Below are positions 1 to 5,041 of a DNA stretch of 5,871 bases, in pieces (within the stretch, counting starts at the first letter, position 1; each line of letters begins with the position of its first letter). The stretch spans positions 1-5,871 of the forward strand of contig RFSP01000126.1 in NCBI GenBank assembly GCA_009923895.1, read 5' to 3'. Source of the DNA: Betaproteobacteria bacterium. GTDB taxonomy: Bacteria; Pseudomonadota; Gammaproteobacteria; Burkholderiales; Burkholderiaceae_C. The position numbers and the translations under genes are program-made. The notes under the pieces were generated by a model. That model made no database searches. It saw nothing but the letters and a program-made list of their open reading frames with translations, and was not told the DNA's origin.

Positions 1-366
<366 letters not shown>

Positions 367-395
367 GATCTTGAATGTTTTGCTCAAAACGGAAT

Positions 396-414
396 TGAAG
401 TGAACTTCACTTCA
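396..414 (-). repeat. Inverted repeat next to the mature 16S 5' end
   Basis: A 9-bp perfect inverted repeat (TGAAGTGAA and its complement) surrounds a single central base at 405, about 30 nt upstream of the mature 16S end. As RNA it would fold with a somewhat shorter stem and a small loop. As DNA it is a near-perfect palindrome. In rRNA leaders this zone pairs with sequence beyond the 3' end of 16S to make the RNase III processing stem, so a local hairpin could be an alternative fold or assist pre-16S folding. That role is inference. Confidence 0.5.
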
Positions 415-499
415 GTTTCCATGAGCGTTTGTGACGTTGAATCTTGCGATTCGCGGTCTTGGCAATTGCCTTCAAACGCCCACGCTTATCGGCTGTATG

Positions 500-512
500 T
501 TGTTAAAGAGCA
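500..512 (-). promoter_or_regulatory. boxA antitermination element of the rrn leader
   Basis: The minus strand reads TGCTCTTTAACAA, identical to the boxA of E. coli rRNA leaders. In RNA form it binds NusB with NusE (ribosomal protein S10) and keeps RNA polymerase resistant to Rho during rRNA synthesis. It lies about 135 nt ahead of mature 16S and downstream of both candidate promoters. A boxC-like GCGTGGGCGTTTGA follows at 485-472, resembling the conserved TGTGGGC stretch in the same place in enteric leaders. I did not find a convincing boxB hairpin immediately before boxA. Confidence 0.9.
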
Positions 513-553
513 GTGCCTTGCGGCGCGCTGACCTGTGATCAGCAAAGACATCG

Positions 554-583
554 ATTCTTGCACGTTTTTTAAACCCGTGTCAA
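554..583 (-). promoter_or_regulatory. Candidate downstream rrn promoter (P2-like)
   Basis: A perfect -35 hexamer TTGACA (583-578) is followed after 18 nt by AAGAAT (559-554), a 4-of-6 match to the -10 consensus; 17-nt spacing would give CAAGAA instead. The AT-rich run in the spacer (TTTAAAAAA) may help melting. The predicted start near 547 gives a leader of about 180 nt that includes boxA. A strong -35 this close upstream of boxA suggests this or the upstream candidate is the main rRNA promoter, but which one dominates cannot be told from sequence. Confidence 0.6.
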
Positions 584-684
584 GTGCCGGGTCTTTCGGC
601 GACTTGATGGAAGCGGCGATCAGGCCGGGCAAATGCACCGACCGCAACGTGTGCAGCGCACTCAAAACTTCCGCAGAGCCGAGC

Positions 685-714
685 ACTATAGCACAGATTT
701 TGGGGGTTCCTCAA
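685..714 (-). promoter_or_regulatory. Candidate upstream rrn promoter (P1-like)
   Basis: On the minus strand, TTGAGG (714-709) is followed after 18 nt by TATAGT (690-685), which is one base from the sigma-70 consensus TATAAT. The TG-C just before it makes an extended -10. The following bases, GCTCGGCTC, form a GC-rich discriminator, which in known rRNA promoters goes with growth-rate and stringent control. The predicted start is near 678, about 310 nt ahead of mature 16S. The -35 sits only 11 nt past the ptsI stop codon. Promoter function is inferred from motifs and position. Confidence 0.6.
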
Positions 715-724
715 GCGGCCAGTT

Positions 725-2485
725 TCAAAAGGCCGTGTTGAAGCTCGTCTTGGCTTGGGCGGCGGGGTCTTGCGCTTGGAGCACTTGCGGCAGGCGCTGC
801 GCCAGCCGAGAGGCATCGGCCCGCAGCACGCGCTGCTTGATCGCGGCAATGCGCGCTGGATGCATGGAAAAGCTGCGCAAGCCCATGGCCAGCAGCAGCT
901 CGACGAAGGCGGGGTCGCCAGCCATTTCGCCGCAGACGCTCACATGGCGCCCAGCCGCTCGGGCACGCTCGATGGTCATGGCAATGAGGTGGAGCACGGC
1001 GGGATGCCACGGATCGTACAGGTGGGCCACCGACTCGTCGGCCCGGTCGATGGCCAGCGTGTACTGGATGAGATCGTTGGTCCCCAGCGAGACGAAGTCG
1101 AAGTGCTGCAAGAACAGATCAATGCTGATGGCGGCCGCAGGAATCTCGATCATCGCCCCCAGCTCGACGGGGCCGTAGCTTTGTGCGCGGTCGTCGAGTT
1201 GGCGGCGTGCGCGGTCGATCTCGTCGAAGACGGCACGAACTTCGCTGAGATGCGCCAGCATCGGCACCAGGATGCGCACCTTGCCAAATGCACTGGCCCG
1301 CAAGATGGCACGCAATTGCCGCCGAAACATGGCGGGCTCCGACAAGCTCCAACGAATGGCGCGCAGGCCCAAAGCCGGGTTGAGCTGGTGCTCGTGGCGC
1401 AGCTCTTGAGCGCTCATGCGCTCCAGGGGCTTGTCGGCACCCACGTCGACGGTGCGGATGGTCACGGGCAAGCCTTGCATGGCCTGGACCGCCTGCCGAT
1501 AGGCTTCAAATTGTTCCTCTTCGTCGGGCAGCTGTCCGTCGCGATTCATGAACAGGAATTCGCTGCGGAAGAGCCCCACGCCCACGGCCCCCGACTTCAT
1601 GGCTTCTTGCGCATCACCGGGCAGCTCGATGTTGGCCAACAACTCCACCGATTCGCCGTCGAGCGTCACCGCTGGCGTGTGCCGCAGCCGATCGAGGCGG
1701 GCTCGCTCGAGTTCGCTTTGGCGCTGGCGGAATCGGTATTCCTCCAGCACGATGGGCGAAGGGTTGACCACCACCACACCCGCGTCGCCATCGATGATGA
1801 CCCAATCGTCTTGCCGAATCAGCCGGCTGGCTTCGCGGGCCCCCACCACGGCGGGAATGTTCATGCTGCGAGCCACGATGGCGGTGTGGGAGGTGCGGCC
1901 TCCAACGTCGGTGACGAATCCGGTGAAGACGCTGCTTTTGAATTGCAGCATGTCGGCCGGTGCGATGTCGCTGGCCACCAAGACCAGGGGGTCCTCGCCG
2001 GCAAAGTCGCGTGCCGCCGCCAAGCCTGAGCGCGGGTCCACCTCGGTGCGGGTCAAGGCCTTGAGGAGCCGCTCCACCACCTGCTCGAGATCGGCCTTGC
2101 GTTCACGCAAGTAGGCGTCTTCCATCTCATCGAATTGGCGCGCCGTGACCTCCAATTGGGCAGAAAGAGCCCATTCGGCGTTGTAGTGGCGCTCGCGAAT
2201 CCAGACCTTGGTGGCACCGGTCAGGCTTTCGTCATGCAGGAGCATGAGGTGCACATCGAGCAAGGCCGAGAGCTCGGCGGGGGCGTCTGCGGGCAGGTCC
2301 CTTTGAAGGTTGGAGAGTTCTTGGGCCACCAGGTCGCGGGCCTGGCGCAGGCGCTCGATCTCGTCATCGGCCTGTGCTGGCGAAATGAAATAGTGCGCGA
2401 CATCGACGCGGCTGGAAGCCACCAACACCGCACGGCCAATGGCCACGCCACGGGAGACCGGGATTCCAAAGACCTGTAGGCTCAT
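725..2485 (-). CDS. ptsI: Phosphoenolpyruvate-protein phosphotransferase, PTS enzyme I
   Basis: Cytoplasmic enzyme I takes the phosphoryl group from phosphoenolpyruvate onto its own histidine and passes it to HPr. The 586-aa product is close to the usual ~575 aa. The N-terminal phosphohistidine region with the inserted HPr-binding helices spans roughly residues 1-240; the active-site motif GGRTSHTAIVAR puts the phosphorylated histidine at His200. The C-terminal TIM-barrel PEP-binding region covers about 260-550: GLFRSEF (Arg307), TIRTVDVGADK (Arg344), Glu447 and Asp471 for the metal (MIEIP, SLGTNDLIQY), and catalytic Cys518 in VCGEMAGD. All key residues are present. There is no N-terminal GAF domain, so this is ordinary EI rather than the nitrogen-type PtsP. 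The ATG start gives the family-typical opening MSLQVFGIPVSRGVAIG. No good Shine-Dalgarno lies before it, so coupling to ptsH 31 nt upstream is likely. The last ~30 residues are a low-similarity tail. Confidence 0.98.
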   Translation of the reverse strand: MSLQVFGIPVSRGVAIGRAVLVASSRVDVAHYFISPAQADDEIERLRQARDLVAQELSNLQRDLPADAPAELSALLDVHLMLLHDESLTGATKVWIRERHYNAEWALSAQLEVTARQFDEMEDAYLRERKADLEQVVERLLKALTRTEVDPRSGLAAARDFAGEDPLVLVASDIAPADMLQFKSSVFTGFVTDVGGRTSHTAIVARSMNIPAVVGAREASRLIRQDDWVIIDGDAGVVVVNPSPIVLEEYRFRQRQSELERARLDRLRHTPAVTLDGESVELLANIELPGDAQEAMKSGAVGVGLFRSEFLFMNRDGQLPDEEEQFEAYRQAVQAMQGLPVTIRTVDVGADKPLERMSAQELRHEHQLNPALGLRAIRWSLSEPAMFRRQLRAILRASAFGKVRILVPMLAHLSEVRAVFDEIDRARRQLDDRAQSYGPVELGAMIEIPAAAISIDLFLQHFDFVSLGTNDLIQYTLAIDRADESVAHLYDPWHPAVLHLIAMTIERARAAGRHVSVCGEMAGDPAFVELLLAMGLRSFSMHPARIAAIKQRVLRADASRLAQRLPQVLQAQDPAAQAKTSFNTAF

Positions 2486-2516
2486 GGTGCGCAGTGGGCT
2501 GGCAAAGAAGGAGGCC

Positions 2517-2786
2517 TTACTCGCCTTCTCCGAATTTGTTCAGGATGAGCTCGCGCAGCGCGTCCATGGCGGCTTGCTCGTCGGGTCCGTCGGTTTCAAT
2601 CTCGACCTCGGAGCCGAGGCCGGCGGCCAACATCATGACGCCCATGATGCTCTTGCCGTTCACACGGCGGCCGTTGCGAGAAAGAAAGATTTGACTTTGA
2701 AAGGGACCGGCCAACTTGGTCAACTTGGCCGATGCGCGGGCATGCAACCCCAACTTATTGCTGATTTGAACCGTGGCCTTGATCAT
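2517..2786 (-). CDS. ptsH: Phosphocarrier protein HPr
   Basis: HPr shuttles the phosphoryl group from EI to EIIA proteins in the cytoplasm. The 89-aa product is the normal size. The active-site motif KLGLHARAS places the phosphorylated histidine at residue 15, with Arg17 next to it. The second conserved segment NGKSIMGVMML places Ser46 where HPr kinase/phosphorylase acts, so this HPr has both regulatory sites; the kinase gene is not in the window. The ATG at 2786 is supported by an AAGGA ribosome site 8 nt upstream that lies inside the end of the EIIA gene. The first 32 nt overlap the EIIA coding region, pointing to coupled translation of EIIA and HPr. The position between EIIA and ptsI is the arrangement known in betaproteobacteria such as Ralstonia eutropha. 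Confidence 0.98.
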   Translation of the reverse strand: MIKATVQISNKLGLHARASAKLTKLAGPFQSQIFLSRNGRRVNGKSIMGVMMLAAGLGSEVEIETDGPDEQAAMDALRELILNKFGEGE

Positions 2787-3195
2787 GGAGGACTTCCTTC
2801 GTGAGCTGATTCTGCGGCCGAGGGCTGGCCAATTGCATCACCCCCTGGGCACCGCCTTGCAGAGCTCGACTGACCAAGCTGTCGAGGGACTCCTGGGCGT
2901 AGCACAGCGTGCGCCACACCATGGGGACATTGACGCCACACACCATGCGCACACGCCGCCCGTCCACCACCCGCAAGGCGCCGTTGCTCGGCGTGGCGCC
3001 AAAGGTGTCGGCCAAGATGAGCACGTCGCCAGGGCCCATGGCTTGCCGCACGCGGGCCTCAACCGCCTCAGGGGAGTCTGCCGCTTGCACGTCCACGGCA
3101 CGCAGTTGCGCACCACAGTCGGGGAACGCATGGCGCGCCACCGAGGCCAGGGCGCTGGCCAAAGGGGCGTGGGCGACGATGAGCAGCTGGGCCAT
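2755..3195 (-). CDS. ptsM: Mannose-family PTS EIIA protein
   Basis: A soluble cytoplasmic IIA protein of the mannose family, which accepts phosphate from HPr on a histidine. With the ATG at 3195 it is 146 aa, matching the single-domain family size. The opening MAQLLIVAHAPLASAL puts the active histidine at residue 9, as in the ManX-type fold. Further marks are LADTFGATPSN (Asp63 near the active site, a variant of the usual D-x-G-G-T-P-x-N) and GVNVPMVWR. No IIB domain or IIC/IID membrane genes are near, so it probably acts as a signalling acceptor rather than in sugar uptake. In Ralstonia eutropha the equivalent gene before ptsH is called ptsM. Start choice: an in-frame TTG at 3216 would add MIISSHI and overlap the MFS stop by 4 nt. 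The ATG fits the family better, but neither start has a clear Shine-Dalgarno. Cysteines at 27, 86 and 98 have no obvious role. Confidence 0.93.
   Translation of the reverse strand: MAQLLIVAHAPLASALASVARHAFPDCGAQLRAVDVQAADSPEAVEARVRQAMGPGDVLILADTFGATPSNGALRVVDGRRVRMVCGVNVPMVWRTLCYAQESLDSLVSRALQGGAQGVMQLASPRPQNQLTKEVLHDQGHGSNQQ
2793..2800 (-). promoter_or_regulatory. Ribosome binding site of ptsH, inside the EIIA gene
   Basis: The minus strand reads GAAGGAAG, with the AAGGA core ending 8 nt before the ptsH ATG at 2786. It is the clearest Shine-Dalgarno among the gene starts in this window and decides the ptsH start. It lies within the last codons of the EIIA gene, so ribosomes finishing EIIA pass directly over it. 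Confidence 0.75.
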
Positions 3196-3212
3196 GATGT
3201 GAGAGGAGATTA

Positions 3213-4526
3213 TCAACCTTGGCGCGGCCCTTCAGACCCGCGCCACCGTTTCGGCGGCCAGACATACCACGCGTAAGAGGCCGCACAGCACAATCCAAAA
3301 ACCCCCAGCGAGATTCGATAGGCCTCAGGCTCGGTCAGGCCCAGGGATCGACATCCGTCGATGCCCAGGCCAATGAGCCACTGAATGCAAAACACGCCAG
3401 AAAAAATGATCAAGTTGAAGGCAGACAGGGCGCGCCCTGCTTGCTCCTGGGGAAAGGCTTGCCCCACGGCGGGCTGACTGAGATTGATGAAGGTGGTGGC
3501 CACGCACCAAGCAGCCCACTCCCAAGCAGCCACCGGTTGCGGCGACAACACGTTCCACGCCAAGATGAAAAGGCTCAACGGCAAGCCCGCCACCATGAGG
3601 GTGTGCGCGGACAAGCCGCGTCGGCTGAGGGCCGGAGTCACCGCGCCCCAGGTGAGGAAGGCCACCAACATGCACAGATTGATGAAGAACAGGCCCGTGG
3701 CCGCTTGGTCAGGGCTCAGGCCGGCCACACGGGTCATCCAGGGCCCAGCCCACAGGGCTTGCACCGCAATGAGCCCCCCGTACATGAAGAATCCGATGGG
3801 CATGCTGCGGATGAACAGGGGATGGGTGAGGATGGCGCCATAGCCAGAGGTCGCGCCGGCTCGGGGGTCTGGTGCCTTGGCCGCTGGGGCAGGGTCCGAC
3901 GGCACCACCCAAGCAATGACCGCCATGGCCAGCACCAGCAGGCCGGCGATGAGCCAAAAGATTCCTCGCCATCCCCACATCGGCAAGAGCCATTGCACCG
4001 GCAGCGTGGAGGCCAACATGCCCAAGGACCCGGTCATGAGCATCCAGGAGTTCAGGCGCAACTGCGTGGCCGGCGAGCAACGCGCGCGGTAGGCCGTCAA
4101 TGGAGCCATGAGGCAGGAGGCGACACCCATGCCGATGAGCACTCTGGAAGCAAACAAGCTCCACAGGTGTTGGGCCAGGGCGAACAAGCACGCGCCTACG
4201 ACGGCCAGGGCCAGCAAAGTGAGCTCCACCCGCTTGGCGCCCACACGATCGAGCGCGCTGCCCAGGGGCAGCTGCAGCAAGGAGAACCCCAAAAAGTAGG
4301 CGCCGGCCAACAGCCCAAGATCCGATGCCGCCAACCCGAACTCGGTGCTGAGCACCGGTGCAAGCGTGGCGGCCACGGAGCGCAACATGGCCGACAGAAA
4401 GTAGGCCAGGGCGAAGGCCGCAAACAAGGCGGCCACAGGAGGTAAATGGGGAGCGGCGGGGTCGGCGGGAGCGGCGGGAACAGGAGGAACGGCGGGAACG
4501 GATGAGGAGGAGGTCTGTTGGGTCAT
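3213..4526 (-). CDS. Major facilitator superfamily transporter, substrate unknown
   Basis: A 437-aa inner-membrane carrier with about 12 hydrophobic helices. Approximate spans are 32-52, 69-88, 102-122, 124-145, 160-180, 186-208, 240-262, 275-297, 308-328, 334-352, 366-388 and 405-423. The MFS signature motif A is visible in the loop after helix 2 as GSALDRVGAKRV (residues 89-100), and a hydrophilic Pro/Ala-rich loop (209-235) sits between the two halves. GMGVASCLMAPLTAYRA is helix 4 and resembles other uncharacterised proteobacterial MFS carriers. The substrate cannot be read from the sequence. The ATG overlaps the lipoprotein stop as ATGA, so translation is probably coupled. The next in-frame ATG (Met47) would cut into helix 1, which supports this start. 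Residues 10-26 are a [V/A/D]-P-[A/P] repeat, an unusual cytoplasmic tail for this superfamily. The neighbouring PTS genes hint at, but do not show, a link with regulated uptake. Confidence 0.92.
   Translation of the reverse strand: MTQQTSSSSVPAVPPVPAAPADPAAPHLPPVAALFAAFALAYFLSAMLRSVAATLAPVLSTEFGLAASDLGLLAGAYFLGFSLLQLPLGSALDRVGAKRVELTLLALAVVGACLFALAQHLWSLFASRVLIGMGVASCLMAPLTAYRARCSPATQLRLNSWMLMTGSLGMLASTLPVQWLLPMWGWRGIFWLIAGLLVLAMAVIAWVVPSDPAPAAKAPDPRAGATSGYGAILTHPLFIRSMPIGFFMYGGLIAVQALWAGPWMTRVAGLSPDQAATGLFFINLCMLVAFLTWGAVTPALSRRGLSAHTLMVAGLPLSLFILAWNVLSPQPVAAWEWAAWCVATTFINLSQPAVGQAFPQEQAGRALSAFNLIIFSGVFCIQWLIGLGIDGCRSLGLTEPEAYRISLGVFGLCCAASYAWYVWPPKRWRGSEGPRQG
4453..4497 (-). repeat. Imperfect 9-bp tandem repeat in the MFS N-terminus
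   Basis: On the plus strand five successive 9-bp units of the form (g/t/a)c(g/a)g(c/a)ggg(a/g) can be lined up: 4453-4461, 4462-4470, 4471-4479, 4480-4488 and 4489-4497. Because 9 is a multiple of 3, gain or loss of a unit keeps the frame. Each unit encodes a three-residue step, giving the Pro/Ala-rich residues 10-26 of the transporter ahead of helix 1. Confidence 0.7.
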
Positions 4527-5041
4527 GGCAAGAGTCTGACCGATTGCATGAAGGTCTCGGCCGCCTGAGGGTCCAAGGAGGACCCTAACACAGTGACCTG
4601 GAAGACCTGGGTGCCTTTGACCGCCAGCAGCACTTGACTGGACAGAGAACTCCCGTCGGGACGGCGGCCTTGAATGTGGAGCAGGCTGGACTGCGGATTG
4701 GGGGTCTGGCCAGGCACTTTGAAGTCCACAGGGCGCACCTGGCTGGCGCCCAGGTTGTCCTGAGCGGCTCGCCGCCAGTCTTGCAAGGCGGGACTGACAC
4801 GCGACGGGTCTTCGAGCGCCGCAAAAGCCACCGCGAAGGTCATGTCGGCGGCCTCGCAGGCATAGAGGGTCACGGGGGTGCGCTGGCCTGCCAGGTCCAT
4901 GTCTCTGGCATGGCTGGAGGGCTTGCAGGGGAACAAGAGTTGCGCGGCGCTGTCGGCCGGGCGCACTTCACGCCAATTGAGCGCAGGGCTGCAGGCCCCA
5001 AGGAGGAGGCTGGCCGCAAGCGCGACGAAGGTTGTCCTCAA
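4523..5041 (-). CDS. Predicted lipoprotein of unknown function
   Basis: A 172-aa protein I cannot assign to a characterised family. It starts with a short signal sequence (Arg2, then a hydrophobic run) ending in the lipobox LGAC, so Cys17 is the likely lipidated first residue of the mature protein, placing it in the envelope. The mature part is about 155 aa with no membrane helix. Two more cysteines, Cys39 in LFPCKP and Cys62 in LYACEA, could form a disulfide in the periplasm. The C-terminal half has alternating hydrophobic strands (SSLLHIQGR, SSQVLLAVKGTQVFQVTVLG) and ends in a helix (PQAAETFMQSVRLL), suggesting a small alpha/beta fold. The only workable start is a TTG at 5041, overlapping the lipA stop as TTGA; no upstream in-frame start is visible. 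The 3' end overlaps the MFS start as ATGA. Placement between lipA and a transporter suggests co-transcription but gives no function. Confidence 0.82.
   Translation of the reverse strand: MRTTFVALAASLLLGACSPALNWREVRPADSAAQLLFPCKPSSHARDMDLAGQRTPVTLYACEAADMTFAVAFAALEDPSRVSPALQDWRRAAQDNLGASQVRPVDFKVPGQTPNPQSSLLHIQGRRPDGSSLSSQVLLAVKGTQVFQVTVLGSSLDPQAAETFMQSVRLLP

Larger units (their letters stand above)
367..724 (-). other. rRNA operon promoter and leader region between ptsI and 16S
   Basis: This 358-bp stretch has no credible protein gene. Read leftward it holds, in order: a TTGAGG/TATAGT promoter candidate (714-685), a GC-rich initially transcribed region, a 4-bp-stem inverted repeat (600-586), a TTGACA/AAGAAT promoter candidate (583-554), a boxA (512-500), a boxC-like GCGTGGGCGTTTGA (485-472), a 10-nt palindrome GGCAATTGCC (461-470), a 5-bp hairpin (439-452) and an inverted repeat close to the mature 16S end (396-414). 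The order promoter, boxA, boxC, 16S matches the leader architecture known from E. coli rrn operons. It is less GC-rich than the flanking protein genes, as expected for an rRNA control region. Confidence 0.85.

Noticed and set aside
586..600. GCCG/CGGC inverted repeat before the downstream promoter as an operator
   Set aside because: The stem is 4 bp with a 7-nt loop, common by chance at this GC content; nothing ties it to a regulator.
716..735. Hairpin CGGCC/GGCCG at the ptsI stop as an intrinsic terminator
   Set aside because: The stem is only 5 bp with a 10-nt loop, and on the minus strand it is followed by CTTGAGGAACC rather than a run of T.
633..1178. Plus-strand open frame (181 codons) covering the ptsI end and rrn promoters
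   Set aside because: Antisense to the EI C-terminus and across the promoter region; its Ser/Ala/Arg-rich product has no recognisable domain.
755..2029. Long open frame (424 codons) on the plus strand opposite ptsI
   Set aside because: It lies wholly antisense to a gene with every EI motif intact. Its product is a His/Gln/Arg/Gly-rich mix with no recognisable domain, as expected from the complement of GC-rich codons.
3219..4445. Long open frame (408 codons) on the plus strand opposite the MFS gene
   Set aside because: Antisense shadow of a clear 12-helix transporter. The product is very rich in Gly, Gln, His and Arg with no hydrophobic segments or known motifs.
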